A stretch of DNA of 64,000 nucleotides from CAVVEQ01 sp963806635. Its GTDB lineage: Bacteria; Chloroflexota; Anaerolineae; Anaerolineales; Anaerolineaceae. Location: assembly GCA_963806635.1 (NCBI GenBank), contig CAWDZA010000015.1, positions 310,001 through 374,000 on the forward strand, read 5' to 3'. Positions 54,028 through 63,144 of the stretch are shown here, in pieces (position 1 is the first letter of the stretch; every line of letters starts with the position of its first letter). Under the pieces are notes generated by a model that was not told the origin of the DNA, did not search any database, and saw nothing but the letters and a program-made list of their open reading frames with translations. Made by a program: the position numbers and the translations under genes.

Positions 54028-55010
54028 GACAAATCCCCAATCTCAGCACTCACGGAGGACCAATCCCCTAATAATTCGATCTCCAGATTCAATTCAACCC
54101 CGGTTTTTTCTTTGACAACCTTGCGAACCTCTTCCATGACCTGGTAGTAATCCATGGCAGTGGCATTTTCCGTATTGACAAAGAAATTGGCGTGCTTGGG
54201 GCTTACTTCCACCCCGCCGATCCGAAAACCTTTCATCCCGGCAGCTTCGATCAGCCGGCCGGCTTTATCGCCGGGGGGATTCTTGAACATCGATCCCATC
54301 GAGGCTCCCGGAGGTTGGGTGCCGTGGCGGATCTCGGCGTATTCAGACATCTTCGCTTGGATCTCCTCACGGTTCCCTGGGGTTACTATCAACCGGGCAG
54401 CCAGGACATAAACATCCTTCAAACCTCGTTTAAGGGCGCTGCAGCGGTATTCGAAGCCCATTTTCTGGCCGTCCCAACTTTCTCGGCCCGCAGCGCGGCT
54501 GATGACATCCGCCCCGACGAATTGTTTGCTGATATCTTTTCCGTGCGCGCCTGCATTGCCATACACCGCGCCGCCAACCGTCCCAGGTATGGACGCAGCC
54601 CATTCCAGATCCGCCAATCCCCTCAGCATGCACTGGCGTGCAACGGTACCTATATTGGCGCCGCTTTCAGCCCAGACAGTTGGGGGGTCGGTGTGAGCAT
54701 CGATCTTGATCGTGTGGGCATGGTTGGCGATCACCACCCCGCGGTACCCTGCGTCACTCACCAGGATATTTGCTCCAGTGCCGAAAATCCGGAAGGGGCA
54801 ATCCAGATCCCAGAGTTTGGTGATCATGCCTGCCATTTCATCTGCGGATTGAGCGATGAGGAAACCATCAGCTGACCCGCCGACATGCGCGGTGGTATAG
54901 TTCGCCAGGCGAACGTTTTCCTGTAATCGTTCGCCGAAAGCATTGCGCAGCGCGGTCAGATCCGGTTTTTTAGTCAACTCAAATTCCTTAGAGCTTATTG
55001 ATCCTGTCAA
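54024..55010 (-). CDS. murB: UDP-N-acetylenolpyruvoylglucosamine reductase
   Basis: 328 residues, FAD enzyme. NYTTAHVGGSADGFL, FGTGANILVSDAGYRGVVI, GTVGGAVYGNAGAHGKDI, and the C-terminal GSMFKNPPGDKAGRLIEAAG with Ser type catalytic acid. This short-loop form is the type II MurB. Start at 55010 overlaps the upstream small gene by 23 bases; an internal later start (around the TTG before KKPDLTALRNAF) is also possible. Confidence 0.95.
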   Translation of the reverse strand: MTGSISSKEFELTKKPDLTALRNAFGERLQENVRLANYTTAHVGGSADGFLIAQSADEMAGMITKLWDLDCPFRIFGTGANILVSDAGYRGVVIANHAHTIKIDAHTDPPTVWAESGANIGTVARQCMLRGLADLEWAASIPGTVGGAVYGNAGAHGKDISKQFVGADVISRAAGRESWDGQKMGFEYRCSALKRGLKDVYVLAARLIVTPGNREEIQAKMSEYAEIRHGTQPPGASMGSMFKNPPGDKAGRLIEAAGMKGFRIGGVEVSPKHANFFVNTENATAMDYYQVMEEVRKVVKEKTGVELNLEIELLGDWSSVSAEIGDLS

Positions 55011-55164
55011 TCAACCTGTGGACCAATTCTTCTTTCTGTTGGCCACCGCCGGGTGTGGAGGTAGCCTTTTTATTTGGATCCAGCGGATCCTTGGAGGTGA
55101 TAAATTTCAATTCCGGCAGAACCATGAATTGGTCCTTTTGTGGGTTCGTGGATTTATCAACCAT
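54988..55164 (-). CDS. 58-residue small protein between murC and murB
   Basis: Starts ATG at 55164, four bases after the murC stop, with AGAGG upstream, and overlaps murB by 23 bases, so it fits tightly into the operon. The product (MVDKSTNPQKDQFMVLPELK, later GGGQQKEELVHRLIDRINKL) is hydrophilic, with a short low-complexity linker and a C-terminal helix. I recognise no family. Its position suggests a division or wall-synthesis role, possibly a small adaptor. Confidence 0.65.
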   Translation of the reverse strand: MVDKSTNPQKDQFMVLPELKFITSKDPLDPNKKATSTPGGGQQKEELVHRLIDRINKL

Positions 55165-55168
55165 TTCT

Positions 55169-56548
55169 TTAACCTCTTTCTTTAAGTGCGTTGAAGATGC
55201 CGGCAGAAATCTTATCGGCATCTCCGGCAGATAGCACCAGGAGAACATCTCCAGGTTGCAATTCTTTAAGTAGCAGATTCTGTGCCAATTCCAACGTTTC
55301 CACGAATTGCACATGGGAGTGATGCATCTTTGTGACAACTGCGGAGGCGGTGTATGGGTTGCCAGTTTCCCGCGCGGCGTAGATCTCGGTGACGATCACG
55401 CGGTCAGCATCCTCAAAAGCGGCGGCGAAATCGTCCTCCAACGTTTGGACGCGGCTGAAAGTGTGCGGCTGCCAAATCGCCCAGAGTCTGCGCCCCCCGT
55501 ATCGGCTGCGCGCTGCCTGCAAGGTGGCGCGAATCTCAGTGGGGTGGTGGGCGTAATCGTCGATCACTGTCACGCCGCCAGCCTCGCCGCGCAGCTCGAA
55601 GCGGCGCCCTGCACCCTGGAATTCCGATAAGGCTTGCGAGACTTCTGAAAGATTCAAACCAAGTTGATGCATAAGTGAACATACCGCGGCAGCGTTGCGC
55701 ATGTTGTGCTCGCCGGGAACCTGCAGTTCAAGTTCACCGAGTGTTTCTGCCTCGCGGCCATCCCGCTGGCGAAGCAGTGCGAAGGAATACCCTCCCTTGT
55801 TGTTGGTCCGGGCTTCACTAATACGATAATCTGCTGCCGGATGGGCGCCGAAAGTCAGGACTTCGATTCCTGCCGGGGCATCCTTCAGCAGGTTGAAAGC
55901 CCCGCTTTCATCGCGATTAAGGAACAGCAGCCCACCGGGACGAATTTTATGAATGAAGCGGACGAATGCCTGGCGGTAATCCTCAAAAGTGGGGAAACAA
56001 TCCGGATGGTCATGCTCGAGGTAGGTAACCACTGCGCAGCGTGGCTCCAAGCCAAGGAACATGTTGTCATATTCGTCAGCTTCGATCACAAAGTACTGTC
56101 CCTTGCCGAAATGGGCATTTACGTCCAACCCACGGATCTCGCTGCCCACAACGAAGGAAGGATCCTTTCCAAGGCGGTTCAGCACCCAGGCAGTCATCGC
56201 GGTTGTGGTGGTTTTCCCGTGTGTCCCAGCCACGGCCAACACATCCTGTCCTCGGGTTAATTCTGAAAGCATCTGGCTGCGTTTGAGTACCGGGATACCG
56301 GCATTACGAGCAGCGACCACCTCGGGGTTGTCGTCCTTGACCGCCGAGGAGCGGATGACGAATTTCGAACCGGTGACATTTTCTGCAGCGTGGCCGATCA
56401 TGACCTTTACCCCAATGGCGCGCAGCTCCTGTGCCTGGGGAGAGAGGGTTCGGTCGGAGCCGCTTACGGTGTGCCCTTTTTCAACCAGCACCCGGGCAAT
56501 GGCCGATAGACCTGTTCCACCAATTCCGATGAAGTGATAGTGCGTCAT
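55169..56548 (-). CDS. murC: UDP-N-acetylmuramate--L-alanine ligase
   Basis: 459 residues. HFIGIGGTGLSAIARVL Rossmann loop, ATP loop AGTHGKTTTTAMTAWVL, and IDDYAHHPTEIRATLQAAR near the C-terminal domain. First amino acid addition of muropeptide synthesis. Shares a one-base junction with the CvpA-like gene. Confidence 0.97.
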   Translation of the reverse strand: MTHYHFIGIGGTGLSAIARVLVEKGHTVSGSDRTLSPQAQELRAIGVKVMIGHAAENVTGSKFVIRSSAVKDDNPEVVAARNAGIPVLKRSQMLSELTRGQDVLAVAGTHGKTTTTAMTAWVLNRLGKDPSFVVGSEIRGLDVNAHFGKGQYFVIEADEYDNMFLGLEPRCAVVTYLEHDHPDCFPTFEDYRQAFVRFIHKIRPGGLLFLNRDESGAFNLLKDAPAGIEVLTFGAHPAADYRISEARTNNKGGYSFALLRQRDGREAETLGELELQVPGEHNMRNAAAVCSLMHQLGLNLSEVSQALSEFQGAGRRFELRGEAGGVTVIDDYAHHPTEIRATLQAARSRYGGRRLWAIWQPHTFSRVQTLEDDFAAAFEDADRVIVTEIYAARETGNPYTASAVVTKMHHSHVQFVETLELAQNLLLKELQPGDVLLVLSAGDADKISAGIFNALKERG

Positions 56549-57093
56549 TATATGAACGCTCCTATCACGATCACAAAGGCGATCACCACGGCGAAATAGA
56601 TGGTGGGCGGGGTTAGCACGGAGGGCGGCAGACGGCTGATCATGTTCAGGGTGAGTGCTCCGCCGGGCAGGGAGGGATCAGGTGCCAGCATAAAGGGGAA
56701 CGGGTAACCGGCAGCGTTCAGGTAAAAAAGGATGCTTCCAACAATCAGATACCCGTTGAGGGCTCCCAGCGCGGTTCCCCAAAAGAGATTGCGGATCCTT
56801 CCCACCGGGCGCATGCCTTCCGTGCGGATGATCACTTGTGGCAGGGCGGGGGTGATGTACCCCATCATGACTACAGCCAGCAGAACTCCGCTGCGCATCA
56901 AAAAAACAGTGGCGGGGGAAGAAGTTACCAGGAGGTTGCTGTAGAAGGGAACGTAGGTTTCCAGCAAAAGGTTGAGGAAGATACCGACAATGGCGCTGAG
57001 GGATACTATAAATTCCTTCGTGCGCCCGCGGGTGGCGCCGATGACAGCCAGCAAGGCAAAGAAGATCCAGAAGAGGGAGAAGAAACTGATCAA
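56548..57093 (-). CDS. CvpA-like integral membrane protein
   Basis: 181 residues, about five hydrophobic helices, starting MISFFSLFWIFFALLAVIGATRGRTKEFI. The second helix and loop (GATRGRTKEFIVSLSAIVGIFLNLLLE) resemble CvpA/colicin V production family proteins. It overlaps murG by four bases (ATGA) and murC by one, hence coexpressed with wall genes. No such gene occurs at this place in the common dcw order of well-known bacteria, so it may be lineage-specific. Confidence 0.55.
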   Translation of the reverse strand: MISFFSLFWIFFALLAVIGATRGRTKEFIVSLSAIVGIFLNLLLETYVPFYSNLLVTSSPATVFLMRSGVLLAVVMMGYITPALPQVIIRTEGMRPVGRIRNLFWGTALGALNGYLIVGSILFYLNAAGYPFPFMLAPDPSLPGGALTLNMISRLPPSVLTPPTIYFAVVIAFVIVIGAFI

Positions 57094-58190
57094 CTTAGCT
57101 TCTCCTTCCCCCGAGCAGTCTCGAGGATCAAATCCGCGATCATCCGGGCGGCTTCGGGGCGTGCGATGGCTCCCATACTGGCAACCATTTTTTCAAGTCT
57201 TGTTTTATCCGCAAGTAATTCTTTTATTTTCCCAATCAGCTGCACGGGTAAATTTTCGTCCTCGAGGATGACTGCTCCACCAGCATTCACAAGATGGTCG
57301 GCGTTCACCTTCTGGTAGCGCCAGGTGTAGGGATAGGGCACCAGGATGGCAGGCAGGTCAAAAAAGGGCAGCTCGCCCAGCGTGGAAGCTCCCGCCCGGC
57401 AAACCACCAGATCGGCAGCAGCCAGGGCGGTTCCCATCTCCTCATGCAGGTAGGGGAAGGGGAAGTAATTTGCGCGAAGTTCCTTATTCAAATTGGTGGT
57501 CGAGGCTTTAACACTTTCCCAATCCAATTGACCGGTGAGGTGAACAACCTGGTATTCCGCCAGCAGGCTGGGGAGGTTAGCCAGCACGGCCTGGTTGATG
57601 GAACGGGCTCCCTTGCTACCGCCATAGACCAGGATCATGCTTTTCGATTCAGTCAGTCCAAGCGATTCTTTGGCCTGTGCCTGCGGAACGCGATGAAAAT
57701 CACTGCGGATTGGATATCCAGTGACAAGGGTATTCTTATGACTTTTGAAGAAAGGCCTGGATTCTTCTGCGGATAAAGCGATGGCATCTGCAAAACGTGC
57801 CAGGAATTTTAGTGCCAACCCCGGCTCGATATCGGGGACATAGAGGGTGATGGGGAAACGTCTTCCAGCAAATGCCATGGGTGCAGCCACATACCCCCCG
57901 GTGAAAAAGAGCACATCCGGTTGAAATTCAGCCAGGATCTTCCGCGATGCACGCTCGCCTTTAACCAGGCGGGTGAGATTCCCGGGCAGGCTGCGCAGAC
58001 CAACGCCGTGCAGCCCTGCTGCCGGAATGGCGCGGAAGGGGATATTCCTGCGGGTCACCAGGTCAGCTTCCATACCACCCTCGCTGCCTACCCAGAGGAT
58101 CTCCGAAATCCTGTTACCGAGCGCGTCCAGGACGGACAGTGCGGGGTACACGCCCCCGCCGGTCCCCCCGGCGCAGATCAACAACCGCAT
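57090..58190 (-). CDS. murG: undecaprenyldiphospho-MurNAc-pentapeptide GlcNAc transferase
   Basis: 366 residues from ATG at 58190 (MRLLICAGGTGGGVYPALSVL), with GGAAGGGA nine bases upstream; a GTG three codons earlier (58199) is an alternative. GT-B fold; GGSKGARSINQAV and VCRAGASTLGELPFF with PYTWRYQKVNADHLV are family motifs for UDP-GlcNAc binding. Makes lipid II at the inner membrane face. Overlaps ftsW by 77 bases, unusually long. Confidence 0.95.
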   Translation of the reverse strand: MRLLICAGGTGGGVYPALSVLDALGNRISEILWVGSEGGMEADLVTRRNIPFRAIPAAGLHGVGLRSLPGNLTRLVKGERASRKILAEFQPDVLFFTGGYVAAPMAFAGRRFPITLYVPDIEPGLALKFLARFADAIALSAEESRPFFKSHKNTLVTGYPIRSDFHRVPQAQAKESLGLTESKSMILVYGGSKGARSINQAVLANLPSLLAEYQVVHLTGQLDWESVKASTTNLNKELRANYFPFPYLHEEMGTALAAADLVVCRAGASTLGELPFFDLPAILVPYPYTWRYQKVNADHLVNAGGAVILEDENLPVQLIGKIKELLADKTRLEKMVASMGAIARPEAARMIADLILETARGKEKLS

Positions 58191-59367
58191 TATTGACACT
58201 CCCTTCCTTATATTCCTTCAGTTTCTCCGACGTGCGATTGACACTGAATAGAATTCCGATCCCAACCATGGCTGACAGCAGGCTGGAACCCCCGGCACTG
58301 ATGAGCGGTAGAGCATTGCCCGCAAAGGGCATCATGTTCACCATCGCCAGCATATTAACCATGGCCTCGACAAAAATCCACACGGAGACCCCGGCAGCTA
58401 ACAGCTTGCCGAAAAGGTCTGGCGCGTTCTCGGCGATATACAATCCTCGCCAAAGGATGATCACGTATAGGACGATGATGATCAGGCTGCCAAAAATCCC
58501 GCTTTCCTCGGCGATCACCGCGAAAATACTGTCCAGCGGGGCGACGGGCAGGCCTGTGAATTTGACAGAGGATTGACCAATACCCACCCCGAAGAAACCT
58601 CCGTGAACGATGGCTTCGATGGAGCGGATCACCTGGTCGGTAGCCTGCTGGGGATTTTGGATGCCGGCGATATATCCCGAAAGACGAGCACGCCCCGAGG
58701 GATAGACTGAGACGGCGATCCAGGCAGTGATGATGGCGATCACTGTGATGAGAACGATCTGGCGGATCTCCCCGCCGGCGATATAAAACAGGATGCAGCT
58801 AAGCAGGACTACCGTGAACGCCGCGCTGATATCCGGCTGGAGGACGATCAACCCAGCCATGACGCCGATGATGGCAGCCAGCGGCAATAAACCAAAGGAG
58901 AATTCATTCAATTTATCCCGCTTGGAATAGAGCCAAAGGGAAAGGTAGAAGACCGTGGCCAGTTTGGCAAATTCGGAGGGCTGCACCGATCCGCCGAAGA
59001 GAGTGCGGTTGGCACCCAGGCGGGTCTCACCGATGCCCAGCGCGACCAGCGCGAGCATTATGAGCACAGTGAAGGTGCCGATGACGATCAGCTTGCGGAA
59101 CTTGTGGTAATCGATGCTGGAGATGATCACTGCAATACCAATCCCGGCGGCGAAGAAGAGAAGCTGACGCCAGAACATGGAATAGGGCGAACTGTAAAAG
59201 ATCATCGAGAATTCCCAACTGGAGGAATAAACGAAAACCAGGCCGATCAAGCCAAGCAGGATCAAGGCGCACAGGAGCGGGATATCCAAAGACCCGACGC
59301 GCTTGCGGTTGCGACGGACTGAAGTGACCGCGGGGGTCTCGGGGGTTACGAAAGCTGATTCACCCAT
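58114..59367 (-). CDS. ftsW: FtsW/RodA-type septal peptidoglycan glycosyltransferase
   Basis: 417 residues, about ten membrane helices. QPDISAAFTVVLLSCILFY, SIEAIVHGGFFGVGIGQSSVKF, FAVIAEESGIFGSL and PLISAGGSSLLSAMVGIGIL are SEDS family motifs, with Asp/Glu near the conserved catalytic Asp. Polymerises lipid II with FtsI. It overlaps murD by 22 bases. The C-terminal 40 residues (basic, GDRRGRVPRTVRPGRAR) overlie the start of murG in another frame and may be an artefact of a 3' frameshift. Confidence 0.92.
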   Translation of the reverse strand: MGESAFVTPETPAVTSVRRNRKRVGSLDIPLLCALILLGLIGLVFVYSSSWEFSMIFYSSPYSMFWRQLLFFAAGIGIAVIISSIDYHKFRKLIVIGTFTVLIMLALVALGIGETRLGANRTLFGGSVQPSEFAKLATVFYLSLWLYSKRDKLNEFSFGLLPLAAIIGVMAGLIVLQPDISAAFTVVLLSCILFYIAGGEIRQIVLITVIAIITAWIAVSVYPSGRARLSGYIAGIQNPQQATDQVIRSIEAIVHGGFFGVGIGQSSVKFTGLPVAPLDSIFAVIAEESGIFGSLIIIVLYVIILWRGLYIAENAPDLFGKLLAAGVSVWIFVEAMVNMLAMVNMMPFAGNALPLISAGGSSLLSAMVGIGILFSVNRTSEKLKEYKEGSVNNAVVDLRRGDRRGRVPRTVRPGRAR

Positions 59368-60731
59368 GATCTAAAATTCTCTCCACGTTGTTCGAAATCT
59401 TTGAATGCGTCAAAAGAGGTGCCCCCCGGACTGAAAAGCACCACATCCCCGGGCTCGGCGGTCTTGTTGGCAAGTACAACCGCTTCTTCAAGGGTCTGGC
59501 ATTGAACCACCGAGTAAGGCCGCTGGTTGGGGTTTCCAGTGCCGATGACCGGGGTCACTTTGGCAGCCAATTCGCCAAAGGTCACCACGTGATCCACGCG
59601 TTCATGGATCAATACTGCCAGGTCTTCCCAGGGAAGGTCCTTATCCCGACCTCCCAGCATCAGGACGATGGGTTCCTCGAAGGAGCGGATCGCGGCGGCG
59701 GTACGCTCAGGCGCAGTGGCGATGGAATCGTTGTACCAGCGTACCCCGCGCAGATCTCGAACCAATTCCAGGCGGTGCGCCACACCCCGGAAGCCTTCGA
59801 TCCCTTTCGCAACTGCTTCCGCGGGAAAACCTGCCGCCATCCCAATGGCGCTCGCCGCGAGAACATTCATAAGGTTATGCCGGCCCTTGAGTTGGATATC
59901 CCTGACCGGGAAAAAGGGAATTTCCTTTTCGGAATCCGAATAAATAATGGTCTCTCCATCGGAAAATGTTCCGGTGAAGGTTCCCTGAGGTTTTTCCACC
60001 CCAAAACTTACCAGACTGCCGGTCACTTTTTCCGTCAGAGCCCACGCCCCGGCATCCTCGCGATTCAGGATCGCGATGTCATCGCTGTTCTGGAAATCAA
60101 GGATGCGGGCTTTGATGGCTGAATAAACTTCCATGGTACCGTGGCGATCCAAATGGTTGGGGGTGATGTTGAGAACAGCTGCCATGTGTGGAGATTTTGT
60201 CATCAGCTCGAGCTGGAAGCTTGAAAGCTCCAACACGACGATATCGTAGGGCCTGATCTCATTCAGGGAATCGAGGAGCGGATTACCGATATTACCGCCC
60301 ACCCACGCTTTACGGTCTTCGCCTGCGACGGAATCCGCCATGCGGCCCACCAGGGTGGTTGTGGTGGTCTTGCCTGCGGAGCCGGTGATACCTATCACCG
60401 GTGCGCAAACCTCATCCATGAATATCTGCGAATCGTTCGAGACGGGGATTTCACGCGCCATTGCATCCGTCAGGATGGGCAGGGTGAGGGGTACGCCACC
60501 AGAAACGCAGACCAGGTCGGTGCGGTCGAGCAGGCTTTCGGGATGACCACTAAAAACGCAGGTGACACCCATGGATTCCGCGTCAGTTCGGACATCGACG
60601 AGTTGATCATCGGTCCGCTGATCGTTTAAGGTCACAACTGCTCCACGCGAGGAGCAAAAACGCACCAGCGCCAGCCCCTGCCGGGCTGCACCGATCACCA
60701 GCACGCGTTTACCTTCCCAGGCACTCATCAT
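59346..60731 (-). CDS. murD: UDP-N-acetylmuramoylalanine--D-glutamate ligase
   Basis: 461 residues from ATG at 60731, which shares one base with the mraY stop. ATP loop GITGSAGKTTTTTLVGRM, then LELSSFQLELM, ITPNHLDRHGTMEVY, and GGRDKDLPWEDLA. Adds D-Glu to UDP-MurNAc-Ala. Open reading upstream of the chosen start merely reads through mraY in another frame. Confidence 0.96.
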   Translation of the reverse strand: MMSAWEGKRVLVIGAARQGLALVRFCSSRGAVVTLNDQRTDDQLVDVRTDAESMGVTCVFSGHPESLLDRTDLVCVSGGVPLTLPILTDAMAREIPVSNDSQIFMDEVCAPVIGITGSAGKTTTTTLVGRMADSVAGEDRKAWVGGNIGNPLLDSLNEIRPYDIVVLELSSFQLELMTKSPHMAAVLNITPNHLDRHGTMEVYSAIKARILDFQNSDDIAILNREDAGAWALTEKVTGSLVSFGVEKPQGTFTGTFSDGETIIYSDSEKEIPFFPVRDIQLKGRHNLMNVLAASAIGMAAGFPAEAVAKGIEGFRGVAHRLELVRDLRGVRWYNDSIATAPERTAAAIRSFEEPIVLMLGGRDKDLPWEDLAVLIHERVDHVVTFGELAAKVTPVIGTGNPNQRPYSVVQCQTLEEAVVLANKTAEPGDVVLFSPGGTSFDAFKDFEQRGENFRSWVNQLS

Positions 60732-61723
60732 CAGATCACCGCCAGTGCCACGCCGAGCATGGCTGCGATCAGGCTGACCAGCCAGAAGCGCTGTACCACC
60801 TGGGTCTCGCTCCAGCCTAGGAGCTCGAAGTGAAGATGAATGGGCGCCATCTTGAAAAACCGTTTGCCGCCGGTTGCTCGAAAATAGAGGATTTGAATGA
60901 TGACGCTCAGAGCTTCGCTGACCGGGATGAAGATGATGAGTGGCAGCAGCAGCCACTGCCCGGTCATCAGCGCAATTACGCTGATGGTGGCACCCAGGGA
61001 AAGCGATCCGGTATCGCCCATAAAAAGCTCAGCCGGATGCACGTTGAACCAGAGGAAACCAAAGATCGCGCCAACCATGGTGAAGCAAAATCGACCTACA
61101 AACGGTTGCGCCTGAAGGAGGGCAATGCCGCCGTAGGTGGCGAAGGCGGTGGCGCAGATCAAACCTGCCAGTCCATCCAGACCATCGGTGAAATTGACCG
61201 CATTGGAGCCGCCCACGATGATGAAAGCTGCGACGGGAATGTACCAGACACCGAGGTCGAAAACCTCATCCACGCCTGGCCAGAACATCTGTGGGGCGTG
61301 CATGAAATACCGTAATGCAAAGGCGACCACCAGCGCCAGAATGACCTGGAAAAGGAACTTGGTGCGGGCGCGCATGCCCAATCCACGACGGGAGCCACGT
61401 ACGCCCTCCCAATCGTCCAGAGCACCCAGGGCGCCATAGGCGACGAGGACAAGCATCGGCAGGATGACCGATCTGCCAAGAACGTTCAAACCAGTGATGC
61501 TTGCGGCATTTAGTAGAACGGTGAGCAGAACCACCGGCACGATGATCATGACACCGCCCATGGTGGGGGTGCCCATTTTCACATTGTGGATGCCGGGTTC
61601 TTCCACGCGGATAAGTTTGCCGATCTTGAAATGGCGCAACAGACGGATGAGGGGGCCGCCCCAGATGACGGCCAGCATGAAGCTGAGTGCGCTGAGCGCA
61701 ATGGATAACGGAGCCTGGCTCAT
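60731..61723 (-). CDS. mraY: phospho-N-acetylmuramoyl-pentapeptide transferase
   Basis: 330 residues, ten membrane helices. GTPTMGGVMI, NAVNFTDGLDGLAG, FLWFNVHPAELFMGDTGSLS and PIHLHFELLGWSETQVVQRF are the family motifs (Asp-rich catalytic loops and HHHE-like end). Moves phospho-MurNAc-pentapeptide to undecaprenyl phosphate, lipid I. ATGA overlap with murF. Confidence 0.97.
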   Translation of the reverse strand: MSQAPLSIALSALSFMLAVIWGGPLIRLLRHFKIGKLIRVEEPGIHNVKMGTPTMGGVMIIVPVVLLTVLLNAASITGLNVLGRSVILPMLVLVAYGALGALDDWEGVRGSRRGLGMRARTKFLFQVILALVVAFALRYFMHAPQMFWPGVDEVFDLGVWYIPVAAFIIVGGSNAVNFTDGLDGLAGLICATAFATYGGIALLQAQPFVGRFCFTMVGAIFGFLWFNVHPAELFMGDTGSLSLGATISVIALMTGQWLLLPLIIFIPVSEALSVIIQILYFRATGGKRFFKMAPIHLHFELLGWSETQVVQRFWLVSLIAAMLGVALAVI

Positions 61724-63144
61724 TCATCCACCTCCAGGGCGTGGACGATACGTTCCATCTGCAGACCGCGGGAACCCTTAACCAAAAGAACGTCCCCTTT
61801 GCGAATTACACCCTCCAGGTAGGGGACTACCTGGGAAGCTTCTTCAAACCACTGAATGGCGTTGGGTGAATACCCGGATCGGACGGCTGCATCAGCGGTG
61901 ATCTTGCTGCGTGGACCGACCAGGACGATCAGAGCGGCGAACTGAGCTGCACGGACCCCCACCATTTCGTGGCCGGGTCGCTCATATTGACCGAGTTCAA
62001 GCATATCGCCCAGGACCGCAATCTTGCGTCCGTCCATTTGATCCAACAAGTTCAATGCAGCCAGGGTGGATTCCGGCGAGGCGTTGTATGTGTCATCCAG
62101 GATCATGGCGCCTTCTTTGGAGTGTGCGACTACCAGGCGAAGCTGGGAGTGCCCGCTCTGCAGTCCTGCCACGATCTCTGACCAGGATAGCCCCTCCACC
62201 AATCCAACCGCGGCTGCCCGTAAGGCTGTATGCACGGAATGTTCACCTATCAATGGCACACGCAAGGTGAGCGATTCATTTTTGTGGTGCAGGCGGAACC
62301 GGATGCCCTGTAAACCCAAGCCCTCGATCTCATCCGCCCAAAGATCAGCTTGCGGGTCCAACCCGTAGAAAACCACACTGGCACTTGTTTTTTCCGCCAT
62401 AGGGCGGACGTATGGATCGTCGTAATTCAAAATGGCCGTGCCAAGCGGGGCAGCAGGCAGCGCCTGGACCAGCTCGGCTTTACCGCGGGCGATTTCCTCC
62501 TGCGAGCCGGCGCGTTCGGCGTGTACCGTGCCAATATTGGTGACCACGCCAACCTGGGGTTTGGCCAGGTCGCACAGGAATGCGATCTCACCTGGGACAT
62601 AAAAACCCATCTCCAGGACTGCGCGCTGGTAACCATCGCCCAGACGGAGCAGCGTGAGAGGCAACCCGATCTCATTATTGAGGTTGCCCTTGCTTTTCAG
62701 GGTTATGTACCGCTGGTTAAGCACATCGGCGATCAATTCCTTGGTGGTGGATTTGCCCACCGAACCGGTGATGGCAACTATGCGGATATTTTGCCTGGAA
62801 CGCCAAAAACCGGCGATCTTTTGCAGCGCGGCGAGGGTATCTTCAACCAGGATGCAGAAAGGTGCATCCGGCAGAGCGGTAATCGATTTCGGAGCTGCTC
62901 CTTCACGCAAGTCGATCTGCCGGAAGGTGGCAGAAAGGTCCTTCTGGACGAGGGCATAATCGGCTTTGCGGCGGAAGGCATCCGCAAGGTAATCGTGGCC
63001 ATCCACGCGTTCGCCAGGCAGCGCACAGAACAGACCACCCGGGATCACCTGGCGGGAATCAATGGCGGCCTCGCTGATCACCTTTCCGGGGAGATCAGGG
63101 CGGTAACCCAAAAGCGCTTCGAGGACATCCAGAATATTCATCAT
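61720..63144 (-). CDS. murF: UDP-N-acetylmuramoyl-tripeptide--D-alanyl-D-alanine ligase
   Basis: 474 residues from ATG at 63144 (MMNILDVLEALLGYRP). The start overlaps the ftsI stop by four bases. N-terminal DSRQVIPGGLFCALPGERVDGHDYL, ATP loop IVAITGSVGKSTTKELIA, LKSKGNLNNEIGLPLTLL, ILDDTYNASPESTLAALN are MurF hallmarks. Adds D-Ala-D-Ala to complete the UDP-MurNAc-pentapeptide. In the usual cluster murE sits between ftsI and murF; here there is no room for it. Confidence 0.96.
   Translation of the reverse strand: MMNILDVLEALLGYRPDLPGKVISEAAIDSRQVIPGGLFCALPGERVDGHDYLADAFRRKADYALVQKDLSATFRQIDLREGAAPKSITALPDAPFCILVEDTLAALQKIAGFWRSRQNIRIVAITGSVGKSTTKELIADVLNQRYITLKSKGNLNNEIGLPLTLLRLGDGYQRAVLEMGFYVPGEIAFLCDLAKPQVGVVTNIGTVHAERAGSQEEIARGKAELVQALPAAPLGTAILNYDDPYVRPMAEKTSASVVFYGLDPQADLWADEIEGLGLQGIRFRLHHKNESLTLRVPLIGEHSVHTALRAAAVGLVEGLSWSEIVAGLQSGHSQLRLVVAHSKEGAMILDDTYNASPESTLAALNLLDQMDGRKIAVLGDMLELGQYERPGHEMVGVRAAQFAALIVLVGPRSKITADAAVRSGYSPNAIQWFEEASQVVPYLEGVIRKGDVLLVKGSRGLQMERIVHALEVDE

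Noticed and set aside
59346..60956. Longer murD start at 60956
   Set aside because: The extra 75 residues read mraY in another frame and have no Mur ligase similarity; ATG at 60731 couples to the mraY stop.
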